The notes beneath the pieces were generated by a model. It ran no database searches. It was not told the origin of the DNA and saw only the letters and a program-made list of their open reading frames with translations. Made by a program: the position numbers and the translations under genes. Shown here piece by piece: positions 8,101 to 15,000 of a stretch of DNA of 22,460 bases. Positions within the stretch are counted from its first letter, which is position 1, and each line of letters starts with the position of its first letter. This DNA is from CAZPEV01 sp964585635 (GTDB lineage Bacteria; Zixibacteria; MSB-5A5; GN15; JAAZOE01): positions 1 through 22,460 of the forward strand of contig CAZPEV010000036.1 of the NCBI GenBank assembly GCA_964585635.1. The letters are read 5' to 3'.

Positions 8101-9282
8101 ATTAATTTCCATGGAAACGAGGATTCGACCACCGTCATCGACGGTTTCACCATTCGCGGCGGATATGCCGCCTGGGGGGGCGGACTAAATATCATGCCCC
8201 CCGCCGCCCCGACCATACGTCGCTGTGTGTTCATTGGCAATACAGCGGCCGATGCCGGAGGTGGCGCCATCGGGATGTCCATGACGGCTCCCGTTATCAG
8301 CTTCTGCCGCTTCGAGTCCAATTCCGCCGTCGGCCCCTATGGCAGGGGGGGCGCCATTCAGGGACAGCATGCCATGCCGATAATCGAAAATTGCGAATTT
8401 GTCGGCAACTCCGCCCCGAACGGCACCGGGGGAGGAATCGATCTGACCAACAAGATATCACCCACCTCACCTTTGCCAAGGCTGGCCAACTGCGCCTTCC
8501 GGGGCAATTCGGCCCAGGCGGGGGGCGGACTTAGTTGCTCTTCGTCCGATCCGGTGCTGACCAACTGCGTGTTTGATATTGATACGACTCGGGAGGGAGG
8601 GGGCGCGGTGTGGGGTTACGATGCCTCGCCGTCTTTATCCTATTGCCTGCTGTCTCATAACGTCGGCGGCGCCGAGGGGGGCGGCCTCTGGTTGAGCGGC
8701 GGCGCGGCCGCATTAAGCAACTGTACGATCGTGTCCAACCAGGCCGACGCCGGCACGGGCGTATTCGCGACATTCCATTCTGCTCCCCGATTAGACAAAT
8801 GCATTATCGCCTACAACTCTGACGGCGGCCCCGTCGTCATCGACGGCACCAGCTCGATCACCTTTACCTGCACCGACATCGCCGTCAATTACGACCTCGA
8901 TTGGACTGGGCCGTTCGAGAATCAGCGTTGGATCAACGGCAACCTGTCTATCGATCCACTGTTCTGCTTCCCTGCCGGGGATGATTTTCGGCTCAACGGC
9001 ATCTCTTCCTGTTTGCCCCGGAACAACTCCTGTCATGCCCAAGTCGGCGCCTACGGGTGGGGATGCGGTAATGTCTGCGGCGATGTCAACGGCGACAGCA
9101 CCGGCAACATCGGCGACGCCATATTCCTCATTAACTATATATTCAAACATGGCCCCGCGCCGCAGAACATGATTACCGCCGACTTGAATGAAGACGGCCA
9201 GGTCGACACGGGAGATGCGGTCGCCATTGTCAATTATATCTTTCGCGGCCAACCTATCCTCAACTGTATGATTGACAAATGA
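5137..9282 (+). CDS. Giant secreted protein: propeller repeats, cohesin-like domain, two dockerin-like regions, beta-helix
   Basis: 1381 residues from ATG 5137; AGGGAGG lies 4 bases upstream, and a longer frame to 5047 exists but lacks such a site. A signal peptide (GAFLSALAVLLTFLPVIVGA) ends near residue 44. Domains in order: seven repeats of about 43-46 residues (about 65-385) with core NGxLIAxGxF...AxWDGxxWxxLG, probably a seven-bladed propeller; a cohesin-like sandwich (about 388-541, YGFDFLLTYDAALLRFTGI); a degenerate dockerin pair (about 597-663, GDINVNGIANEIAD and SDVNADG); a further beta-rich segment; a right-handed beta-helix (about 923-1285) opening with WPTIQAAVDVAQDGD and then GGG-rich coils; and a C-terminal dockerin (about 1313-1381) with two canonical EF-hand loops, DVNGDSTGNIGD and DLNEDGQVDTGD. 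No catalytic motif is evident. Likely a calcium-stabilised cell-surface or extracellular protein in binding or adhesion; the ligand is unknown. Confidence 0.9.
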   Translation: MFTHLKGIGLCHTKSHAPGRGAFLSALAVLLTFLPVIVGAAPPFPAIDKTAADSGSNAAIVCHAGLCGGVARAVIVYDGDLIVAGDFSRADNIPVNGIARWDGAAWHPLGTGTDGNIQALAVYNGRLIAGGLFHSAGGVVVNSIAAWDGASWSPLGSGIDSGNIMSLCVHGGQLIAAGWIQSAGSHPANNIIAWDGSGWSALGNRPSSYIWEVTSYYGELVAAGFFYNPNGRQVARWTGSDWVSLGPTIFDGSIRALIPYGGQLLAAGEFNLGGSSLAAWDGTIWSRLGTGPDDAIRDLILYNGELIAVGDFRSAGGQPAMHVARWDGVSWNAVGQGLGCCVMAACEYNGQLATCGSFIIGEDPVIFGAAAWDGIAWRGLSANPKSPFRVEIARDTWRQFGVPVDVPVTKSDGSENMYGFDFLLTYDAALLRFTGITPGVLFDSSGLYQWEYIDNRADSSNPHKSLIRVTAKAEINNGSHHPLETSVPDDTILFTLNFMSAPASPNSFEETPLRFYWMDCGDNTITLAPSDDTLALSDSVMEWSVDHYANIANPAALFQTELGAPDQCLSSIPSRIATRFANYYDGQVTLVTPHPIDNRGDINVNGIANEIADWVLFYNYFFQGVSVFRYPEASIAASDVNADGVTLRLEDLIFLQRVICGDTIPMPLRIAPHQALDSVIITQDLATKTVRADYPDTLAALYMFFRGRITPTFLLDSTRLTCWSVYDGEFTRLMIGPMLCDNRLNRGFTAGPLFTYTGNGLLIEKEDNRYPYAGIYDYPQAADFDNTLFRHNPIRIIGRDGRTAVSPSPVSAALARISNAEKITIYLGDFTGHTAGEIDPSSLRINDSLPAMATVLIGSYPGFSGEVLEISVSARSFIRSLDSLMTPGVRVYAVSGSFTGGATFTALDTVAIISDSAVILVPSGWPTIQAAVDVAQDGDMVQVDAGTYTGDGNRDIDFVGKKITLLSMYGAETTIIDCQGNAQEMHRFINFHGNEDSTTVIDGFTIRGGYAAWGGGLNIMPPAAPTIRRCVFIGNTAADAGGGAIGMSMTAPVISFCRFESNSAVGPYGRGGAIQGQHAMPIIENCEFVGNSAPNGTGGGIDLTNKISPTSPLPRLANCAFRGNSAQAGGGLSCSSSDPVLTNCVFDIDTTREGGGAVWGYDASPSLSYCLLSHNVGGAEGGGLWLSGGAAALSNCTIVSNQADAGTGVFATFHSAPRLDKCIIAYNSDGGPVVIDGTSSITFTCTDIAVNYDLDWTGPFENQRWINGNLSIDPLFCFPAGDDFRLNGISSCLPRNNSCHAQVGAYGWGCGNVCGDVNGDSTGNIGDAIFLINYIFKHGPAPQNMITADLNEDGQVDTGDAVAIVNYIFRGQPILNCMIDK
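5329..6294 (+). repeat. Seven diverged protein-coding repeats (propeller blades) within the large gene
   Basis: Seven consecutive units of roughly 130-140 bp. Each encodes a central NG/GG-x-L-I/V/L-A-x-G segment and ends W-D/T-G-x-x-W followed by LG, VG or LS. Unit starts by sequence: CGGVARAVIVYDG, GNIQALAVYNG, GNIMSLCVHGG, SYIWEVTSYYG, GSIRALIPYGG, DAIRDLILYNG and CCVMAACEYNG. The units are diverged at DNA level, so this is an old expansion. Units 4 and 5 are short of the residues before the WDG. Confidence 0.85.
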
Positions 9283-9284
9283 TC

Positions 9285-9336
9285 GCCGCCTCGCGGCGGT
9301 AAGGCGAAAGGGCCGGTCTCACCCGGCCCTTTCGCT
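9285..9336. terminator. Double hairpin after the large secreted protein
   Basis: A small hairpin CGCCGC-CTC-GCGGCG (9284-9298) is followed by a perfect 13-bp stem, GCGAAAGGGCCGG (9304-9316) with CCGGCCCTTTCGC (9323-9335). The stem is very stable, but only TATCCTCC follows, so there is no real T-tract. It starts 2 bases after the stop codon. It probably ends or stabilises the long message and insulates recF. Confidence 0.6.
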
Positions 9337-9416
9337 ATCCTCCCCGGCCGATTCGTCCGGGCGCAGGCGGGACAATCTGAAAGTCAGCCTAAAACCCCTT
9401 TTTTTTCAGCGTCGCC

Positions 9417-9425
9417 TGTTGTACT
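9417..9425 (+). promoter_or_regulatory. Possible extended -10 element just before recF
   Basis: TGT followed by TGTACT (9420-9425) fits an extended -10 element. A recognisable -35 is lacking: the position 17 bases upstream reads CCTTTT. Initiation would fall near 9432, two bases before the recF ATG, and there is no Shine-Dalgarno sequence. This fits a leaderless or near-leaderless message, but the element is weak. Confidence 0.35.
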
Positions 9426-9433
9426 TTTGCCCC

Positions 9434-10531
9434 ATGCGGATCGACGCGCTGGAGGTGACCAACTTTCGCAACATCAAGACCGCCCTCATCCGGCCGGAAA
9501 CCGGCGTCAACATTTTCTTCGGCGATAACGGCTCCGGCAAAACCAATCTGCTGGAGGCGATTTTCGCCCTTTGTCTTGGCCGCAGCCAGCGGGGAGGACG
9601 GGACCTGATGATGATCGGCGAGGGGGCGGATGAGGTCTTCCATCTCGAGGGAAGGGGACACGTGGAGGGACGCGAGGTCCGGCTGACGTGCGCTTATCAA
9701 CGAGGCGGGCGCAAGAGAATCACGATTGACGGCAACCCCGCCCGGACCTCCCGCCTGTTTCAGATCTTTTCGCTGATTTCGATGGCCCCGGAAGACGTGG
9801 CGCTGTTTGCCGGATCGCCCTCGGTCCGACGGCAATTCCTCGACCTCCATCTGTCGCAGGCGTCGCCGTCGTACCTGGCGGACCTGTCCGATTACAGCAA
9901 AGCCCTGGCCCAAAAGAATTCCTTTCTGAAAATCACCCCTGACGACGAATGCCCCTTCGATCCTCTCATGATCGACTGCGGCAGCCGGCTTATCGCCGCC
10001 CGGCAACGATTCATCACCTTTCTCAAGACGCTGGCGCCGGGTTTCTACCGCGAGATATCCGATGGCGATCGGCCGGAGGGCCGGATGACGCTGGATTTTC
10101 AATACCGCCCCAACGTCTCGACGCCGGAGGGGGGCGATATTTCCCGTAGTTTTCAGACGAAGCTAAGCGCTTACCGTAACAAGGAGGCGCTCCTTCAGAC
10201 GGCGCTGGTGGGGCCGCATCGGGATGATATCGAATTCACCATCGGAGGCTATCCGGCGCGGGGGTATGGCTCCCAGGGTGAACTGCGGAGCGGAGCGGTG
10301 GCGGTTATGATGGCGGCGGCGAAATTCCTGGAAGACCGCCGGCGCGAGAAACCGATCTTGCTGCTCGATGAAATTTTTGCGGAACTGGATGATCATCGCC
10401 GGGATAACCTGGCTCGACTTTTCGGCAGTTTCGATCAGATTTTTCTGACCACGGCGGTGGCGCCGCCGCAGGCGCTTATGCAGCATGCCGCCTTGTTCCA
10501 TATTCACCAGGGTATGGTGACTCAGGAGTAA
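9434..10531 (+). CDS. recF: DNA replication and repair protein RecF
   Basis: 365 residues, the normal RecF length. RecF is an SMC-like ATPase that loads RecA with RecO and RecR at single-strand/double-strand junctions. The N-terminus MRIDALEVTNFRNI is typical. Walker A is GDNGSGKT (30-37), the ABC-type signature region is GSQGELRSG, and Walker B is ILLLDEIFAELD (308-319). I chose ATG 9434 because the conserved N-terminus begins there; the open frame runs back to 9272 through the terminator hairpins, which is non-coding. No ribosome site precedes the ATG. The gene is away from dnaA, dnaN and gyrB, with which it is often clustered. It ends 2 bp before the next gene, whose ribosome site (CAGGAG) lies in the last codons of recF, indicating coupled translation. 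Confidence 0.95.
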   Translation: MRIDALEVTNFRNIKTALIRPETGVNIFFGDNGSGKTNLLEAIFALCLGRSQRGGRDLMMIGEGADEVFHLEGRGHVEGREVRLTCAYQRGGRKRITIDGNPARTSRLFQIFSLISMAPEDVALFAGSPSVRRQFLDLHLSQASPSYLADLSDYSKALAQKNSFLKITPDDECPFDPLMIDCGSRLIAARQRFITFLKTLAPGFYREISDGDRPEGRMTLDFQYRPNVSTPEGGDISRSFQTKLSAYRNKEALLQTALVGPHRDDIEFTIGGYPARGYGSQGELRSGAVAVMMAAAKFLEDRRREKPILLLDEIFAELDDHRRDNLARLFGSFDQIFLTTAVAPPQALMQHAALFHIHQGMVTQE

Positions 10532-10533
10532 TT

Positions 10534-11566
10534 ATGGCCGGACTGGTGATCACAGACCTGACCAAATCGTTCGACGGACAGGTCGTGCTTGACCGCCTGG
10601 ACCTGGAGGCGCCCGACGGTACCCTGCTGGTCGTGCTGGGACCCTCCGGTTGCGGCAAATCGACCCTGCTTCGTCTGATCGCCGGCCTGGAGACTCCCGA
10701 CCACGGCGCCATCATGCTCAATGGTCGCGACATCACCGCGCTGGAGCCGCAAAAGCGCAAGACGGCCATGGTGTTTCAAAATTACGCGCTCTACCCTCAC
10801 ATGACGGTCTTTGAGAACATCTCCTTTCCGCTCCGGGTCGCCAAGCTCCCCAAAAGCGAGATCGACCGGTTGGTGCGCGAGACGGCGCGCCTGCTGGAAC
10901 TGGAGGATATGCNNNNNNNNNNTTTCGGGCGGACAGCGACAGCGGGTGGCATTGGGCCGGGGACTGGTTCGGCAACCTTCAATCTTCCTGCTGGATGAGC
11001 CGTTATCCAACCTCGACGCCGCCTTGCGGGTGAAGATGCGCCAGGAAATCGTCGCCCTGCAAAGGCGGCTGGGGATCACCATGATCTATGTCACGCACGA
11101 CCAGACCGAAGCCCTGACCATGGCCAACCGCATGGTCGTGCTGAAAGGGGGGCGGCTGCGACAGCAGGGAACGCCGGCGGAGATCTATACCAATCCCAAC
11201 GACCGCTTCGTGGCCTCGTTCATTGGAATCCCCGCCATAAATTTGTTTGATGACGAGATATCATCCGGGCAGGGAAGAATGCTGCCCCTCAGGCATGAAC
11301 CGATGATCCCCGACGGTCGATACACGGTCGGCATCCGACCGGAACATATCGTCATCGACCCCGATGGCCCGCTGACCGGAGAGATTGAGACGGTGGAATA
11401 CGTGGGAGCGGTTAGCCATCTTCAGGTGCGCATCGGTCAGGCGTTACTTACCATTACGGATGGTACGGCACAGACCGTTCATCAGATCGGGCAACCGGTT
11501 CGATTTCGGATTGATTCACGACGACTGTATCTTTTTGACCGCGAGAGCGGCCGGCGGGTGCGCTGA
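10534..11566 (+). CDS. MsmX/UgpC/MalK-type sugar-import ATPase (interrupted by assembly gap)
   Basis: Energises ABC importers for sugars or glycerol-phosphate from the cytoplasmic side. Before the gap: LTKSFDGQVVLDRLDLEAP, Walker A GPSGCGKST, and VFQNYALYPHMTVFENI. After the gap, in another frame because of the placeholder Ns: SGGQRQRVALGRGLV, Walker B IFLLDEPLSNLD, and H-loop YVTHDQTEAL, then FVASFIGIPAINLF, which is characteristic of this family, and a C-terminal TOBE domain (GIRPEHIVID). Against relatives, 21 bases are missing where 10 Ns stand; with them the product is 347 residues, a normal length, and the frames join. No permease or binding protein is adjacent, so it is either an orphan shared ATPase, as MsmX is in Bacillus, or serves genes elsewhere. 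It is coupled to recF. Confidence 0.93.
10913..10922. other. Assembly gap (10 N placeholder)
   Basis: Ten Ns interrupt the ATPase gene between codons for LELEDM and SGGQRQR. In UgpC-type relatives about eight residues (L-x-R-x-P-x-x-L) separate these points. The flanking bases C and TT already supply three bases of those codons, so the true missing length is probably 21 bases, which also restores the frame. The frame change here is an artefact, not a mutation. Confidence 0.95.
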
Positions 11567-11601
11567 AGTCACATCGCGATACACCGGCTATCGGTGAAGA
11601 A

Positions 11602-11622
11602 GAAGGGGGTTATTCCCCCTTC
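11602..11622. terminator. Bidirectional terminator hairpin between convergent genes
   Basis: GAAGGGGG (11602-11609) pairs perfectly with CCCCCTTC (11615-11622) around a 5-base loop, TTATT. Downstream on plus is TCCGCTTTTAG, and on minus TTCTTCACC, so both sides have only weak T-tracts. The stop codon of the minus-strand gene (11612-11610) lies in the loop. It serves the plus-strand ATPase gene ending at 11566 and the minus-strand gene together. Confidence 0.65.
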
Positions 11623-12212
11623 TCCGCTTTTAGATAGGCGGCTTTGAAAACCGTCAACATCTGTTCTCGCTTTGGCACCGGAAAATCATTTCCCCGGAAA
11701 GAATATTGCAGGGTAAACAGGCCGGTTTGACCCTGGATTATTTCCCAGATCTGCACTTCCGGGGGCTGCTCTGTTAGGAATTTGGGACAGGATATTCGGA
11801 ACGCGATGGTTCGCTGACCTTGATCGTTGTTTCCTCGATTAAGAATCACCCATTCGGCATCCGGACAGGCTTGCTTTGTCCCCAGGAAAATAAACCGGGC
11901 GCGCGCCATGAGGTTGTCATTCAGCAGTCCAGGGTAAAACTCGACCGAACCCATTTCCGTCCAATCCTGGGCCGACTGCCCTTCAGGGAAATAATACACG
12001 ACGGTCATGCTATCTTGGGTGGTGGCGATCCCGGCCTTCCATTTCCCCTCTTTCGGCCAATCGACCACCAGCGTCTCTTTGGCGGGAGGGGTTTTGGCGG
12101 CGGTGCTGTCCTTTCCCGGAGATGCATTTGGCACGGCCGCCGGCGCCGCAAACAACGGCCCCAGAAGTGTCACAAGACAGATTACGGGTACGATCTTGGC
12201 AAGCATTCTCAT
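11610..12212 (-). CDS. Small exported protein, function unknown
   Basis: 200 residues with a signal peptide (MRMLAKIVPVICLVTLLGPLFAAPAA), an Ala/Pro/Lys-rich low-complexity linker (about residues 27-46), then a compact domain with beta-rich segments such as MTVVYYFPEGQSAQDW and GLFTLQYSFRG. The two Cys of the mature domain (in QACPDAEW and RISCPKF) could form a disulfide in the periplasm. The start at ATG 12212 is supported by GGAGGA 5 bases upstream; an ATG two codons later is an alternative. I recognise no family. It stands alone, convergent with the sugar ATPase and divergent from the TPR/binding-protein gene at 12369, and probably has its own promoter with a TATAAT box at 12250-12245. Confidence 0.8.
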   Translation of the reverse strand: MRMLAKIVPVICLVTLLGPLFAAPAAVPNASPGKDSTAAKTPPAKETLVVDWPKEGKWKAGIATTQDSMTVVYYFPEGQSAQDWTEMGSVEFYPGLLNDNLMARARFIFLGTKQACPDAEWVILNRGNNDQGQRTIAFRISCPKFLTEQPPEVQIWEIIQGQTGLFTLQYSFRGNDFPVPKREQMLTVFKAAYLKAEKGE

Positions 12213-12244
12213 CTATTCCTCCACCGGTTGCTGGTTCGTACTCT

Positions 12245-12250
12245 ATTATA
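12245..12250 (-). promoter_or_regulatory. -10 box for the small exported protein
   Basis: A perfect TATAAT on the minus strand, 32 bases before the ATG at 12212 and upstream of its GGAGGA site. No good -35 is seen at 16-18 bases; the 17-base position reads CGTGGA. An activator may be needed, or the match may be chance. Confidence 0.5.
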
Positions 12251-12333
12251 CACAAATTCCCCCGATTTCCACGGAAAATTATCCCCGACCGACATCCTTG
12301 GCTCTCCGGCCCTGCATCCGATCGATTTTTTCG

Positions 12334-12362
12334 TTGCACCTTCTCCCGCTACGGTTTATCTA
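12334..12362 (+). promoter_or_regulatory. Promoter abutting the start of the TPR/binding-protein gene
   Basis: TTGCAC (12334-12339), a 17-base spacer, then TATCTA (12357-12362). Initiation seven bases beyond the -10 would fall on the A of the ATG at 12369. That gene has no Shine-Dalgarno sequence, so a leaderless message is the simplest reading. Confidence 0.5.
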
Positions 12363-12368
12363 TTCAGC

Positions 12369-14183
12369 ATGATCAGGATGATGGCGTATATTTTGGCCGC
12401 TCTGGTGTTTTGCAGCGGACCTGCGGCAGGACAGAATTTGGCTAATGAGGATTCCCGGGCCGTGTCGCTTTATGGCGACGCCCAACAGCACCTGCGGAAC
12501 AAGGAATATTCCGCGGCCGTCGAGACTCTGCAAAACCTCATGAACGGCTTCGCCAAATCCCCTTACGGCGACCTCTACCAGTACAGCCTGGGACGGGCCT
12601 GTTACCTGGCCGGTGATTTCCAGAAGGCCGCGATAACCATGGAGCAGTTGCTGCAATCCTTTCCGCGATCATATCTGACGCCATACGCCTATTACCTTCT
12701 CGCCAACACCGACTATCGGCAGGGTCGATTGGCCTCGGCCTGCTTGTCATATGGTCAGGCGTATGGGACAACCACCGACGAACGGCTGAAACAGCTTGGC
12801 CGGCAATCACTCTTGGCGGCAATCGAGGCCGGCTACTTCCCCCCCGATTCGATCCTGAAACAGCTCCCGGTCGACCTGCTTTGCCCGGTCAAGGGGCGCA
12901 TGGCATCCCTCAGATCGGGACAATGGGACCAGAAAAAGGTGGCGGCCTTCATGGGTGATTGCCCTCAGGATATGACTCGGCCCAGCCCGCCGGGGTCTCC
13001 GGCTGCAGAGCGAATGTCAATCGGGCTGGTAGTACCGTTGACGGGACCATATGCCAAGTATGGCCGAGCCATCCTCGATGGAGCCATGCTGGCCGCCGAA
13101 CAATCGGCCAAGGAGCAGTTGCCGATAGATATGCCGGTCTATGATTCCAAGGCCGATAATGTCATCGCGGCGCGGTCGGCGCTAAGCCTGGCAGAGAGCG
13201 GGGTCGATCTTATCATTGGACCGCTTTTGTCTGATGTTGCGGCCACCACGGCCGCGGCCCTGGCCTGTCAACATGTTCCGCTGCTGGTTCCGGCGGCCAC
13301 GCAGGCCGGTTTCACCGATCTGTCCCCGGCCTGTTTTCAATTGTCCCCCAATATGCTCACCGTCGGGCGCGGGATGGCGCAGTACGCCGTCAGCCGTCGC
13401 GGCCTGAAAAAATTGGCGGTAATGACACCATCGACCGTCGACGAGCAGACCATGGCGGAGGCGTTTGTGACGGAGGCGACCCGATTGGGAGCCGAAATCG
13501 TCGCCATCGAACAGTTTCGTCCCGGCGAGACCGACTTCACTCCCTATATCAAGGACCTCAAGGACACGCTGCTGAAAACCACCGGTGATTCAACCATCTA
13601 TTTGACGCTGGAGGGGGATTCGCTGGATCGGTACTTGGCGCCGGTGGCGCTCGACGCTATCTTTATCCCGGCCAATGAAAACGAACTGACATTGCTGCTT
13701 CCGCAGTTGGATTATTTCCAGGTGAGCGCGATCTATCTCGGAACCGACGCGTGGGACAGTGATCAAATCATAAAGCTGGGACCGAGGGTTTTGGGGCACG
13801 CCGTTTTTTACTCCGCCAAGGCAGCCATGCGACAATCGGCGGGGTTCGAGGCGTTCGCCGCGCTCTACACCGCCCGTTTTGGAGCCGCGCCCGACCATCT
13901 GGCGGCCCTGGGGTACGACGCCGTTTCCATGGCCGCTTCCGGCTACCGCCTGGGCCGGGTCGGGCCGGGGCCTCTGGGGGAATTTTTGGAATCAGTAAAG
14001 GGATATGACGGGGTGTCGGGCCGGATTACCTTCGGCCAGGTCCGCACGAACCTGGAGTTGCCGCTATTCTCCTACCAGAATGGCCGGGTGATCCGTGAGA
14101 GCGACTGGTCGGAGGTCAAGGAGGGGCCGAGGGAGACGATCCCGACCGACTCCACCGGAGCCGAATATTACAAGTTCGAGTAG
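12369..14183 (+). CDS. Exported TPR plus type I periplasmic-binding-protein fusion (LpoA-like)
   Basis: 604 residues. Signal peptide MIRMMAYILAALVFCSGPAAG, with cleavage probably before Gln-Asn-Leu. Residues about 25-190 are TPR-like helical repeats (AVSLYGDAQQHLRNKEYSAA, GRACYLAGDFQKAAITMEQL, YYLLANTDYRQGRLASA). From residue 216 there is a Leu/Ile/Val-binding-protein-type fold: MSIGLVVPLTGPYAKYGRAI, VDLIIGPLLSDVA, LALGYDAVSMA (as ALGYDAVSMA) and the usual late GRITF segment. The same order occurs in the LpoA family, which activates penicillin-binding protein 1A in gammaproteobacteria, and many other phyla carry similar proteins. Whether it controls peptidoglycan synthesis here is inference; a solute sensor is an alternative. 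ATG 12369 is chosen from the signal peptide. The open frame extends to 11820, but that part is antisense to the neighbouring gene. Confidence 0.85.
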   Translation: MIRMMAYILAALVFCSGPAAGQNLANEDSRAVSLYGDAQQHLRNKEYSAAVETLQNLMNGFAKSPYGDLYQYSLGRACYLAGDFQKAAITMEQLLQSFPRSYLTPYAYYLLANTDYRQGRLASACLSYGQAYGTTTDERLKQLGRQSLLAAIEAGYFPPDSILKQLPVDLLCPVKGRMASLRSGQWDQKKVAAFMGDCPQDMTRPSPPGSPAAERMSIGLVVPLTGPYAKYGRAILDGAMLAAEQSAKEQLPIDMPVYDSKADNVIAARSALSLAESGVDLIIGPLLSDVAATTAAALACQHVPLLVPAATQAGFTDLSPACFQLSPNMLTVGRGMAQYAVSRRGLKKLAVMTPSTVDEQTMAEAFVTEATRLGAEIVAIEQFRPGETDFTPYIKDLKDTLLKTTGDSTIYLTLEGDSLDRYLAPVALDAIFIPANENELTLLLPQLDYFQVSAIYLGTDAWDSDQIIKLGPRVLGHAVFYSAKAAMRQSAGFEAFAALYTARFGAAPDHLAALGYDAVSMAASGYRLGRVGPGPLGEFLESVKGYDGVSGRITFGQVRTNLELPLFSYQNGRVIRESDWSEVKEGPRETIPTDSTGAEYYKFE

Positions 14184-14289
14184 CACCATCATCCTTTCCG
14201 CATTCTGGGTCTGCCGAACTCCCAAAATCCGGCCAACGGTATTGACGGACGGCGGTCACTGCCTTACTCCTGGGGTTCCTGTTCGCCGC

Positions 14290-14317
14290 TTGCTAATTCG
14301 GAAATTTCCTGTATCTT
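14290..14317 (+). promoter_or_regulatory. Possible promoter for lptC and the following gene
   Basis: TTGCTA (14290-14295), a 16-base spacer, then TATCTT (14312-14317), in the 232-bp gap after the TPR/binding-protein gene. The leader would be about 92 bases. The match is moderate. Confidence 0.4.
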
Positions 14318-14415
14318 ATGACGCGGCACAAGGTACAATCGAATGAACACCGGGTCTGGATGACGGCCGCCTGAACTTAACTGGGATATCAGTCGATACT
14401 GCCGGTAGGAGAGAG

Positions 14416-15000
14416 ATGAGATCACAAGCTCCCATAATCCATTTGGTCAGGTTGATTCTCTTGGCTGCCGCCATTTTCGCCCTCGGCTGCGGGAGTGAAG
14501 AGAGGCCGCAAACGATTCCGCAGGCGGGGCCGTCGGAATCGGCCGGGCCGGATCAGGTGACCTCCAACGCCCATATCTATATGTACTCCAAGGGATACAA
14601 AACCACCGATCTGCGGGCCGATCAAATCCGGCAGTACACCAAGCTCGATTCGACCATTGCCGTTCGGCTGCATGCCGATTTCTTCGATTCCACCGGTGCC
14701 CGGGTTTCCACCCTGACAGCCCGAAACGGGTATATCCGGGAAAAAGACAACTTTCTGGCGGTAAACGATTCGGTGGTTGTGATCGGAGAAAATGCTCGGT
14801 TGGAGACCGAGTATCTGGAATGGGATGCCGGCCAAGACCGGATTATCACCGACAGCTTTGTGACCGTTATTTGGGGGGCGGGAGATACGGTGAGGAGCAT
14901 CGGCGCGGAAACCGATCCCCGTCTTAAAGATATAACCTTCAAGAAAAAAGTCAGCGGACGGCTGACCGAGCGGGAGTCAGGTAAAGATGGTCAGAAGTAA
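14416..15000 (+). CDS. lptC: LptC-like lipopolysaccharide-transport lipoprotein
   Basis: 194 residues; ATG preceded by AGGAGAG. LptC anchors at the inner membrane and passes lipopolysaccharide from LptB2FG to the LptA bridge. The N-terminus is a lipoprotein signal with FALGC (Cys25), rather than the transmembrane anchor of E. coli LptC. Family pattern from about residue 60: DLRADQIRQY, AVRLHADFFDSTGARVSTL, ARNGYIREKDNFLAVNDSV, ARLETEYLEWD, DRIITDSFV and the closing DPRLKDITFKKKVSG. The gene overlaps the next by 14 bp. Neither lptA nor lptB follows, although these often lie beside lptC. Presence of this gene implies a lipopolysaccharide-bearing outer membrane. Confidence 0.87.
   Translation: MRSQAPIIHLVRLILLAAAIFALGCGSEERPQTIPQAGPSESAGPDQVTSNAHIYMYSKGYKTTDLRADQIRQYTKLDSTIAVRLHADFFDSTGARVSTLTARNGYIREKDNFLAVNDSVVVIGENARLETEYLEWDAGQDRIITDSFVTVIWGAGDTVRSIGAETDPRLKDITFKKKVSGRLTERESGKDGQK

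Noticed and set aside
9389..10102. Minus-strand open frame of 237 codons
   Set aside because: Antisense to recF; Arg/Gln/Asp-rich without motifs.
10912..10998. Apparent frameshift/pseudogene in the sugar ATPase
   Set aside because: The change of frame coincides exactly with the 10-N placeholder, and a 21-base gap restores a normal protein.
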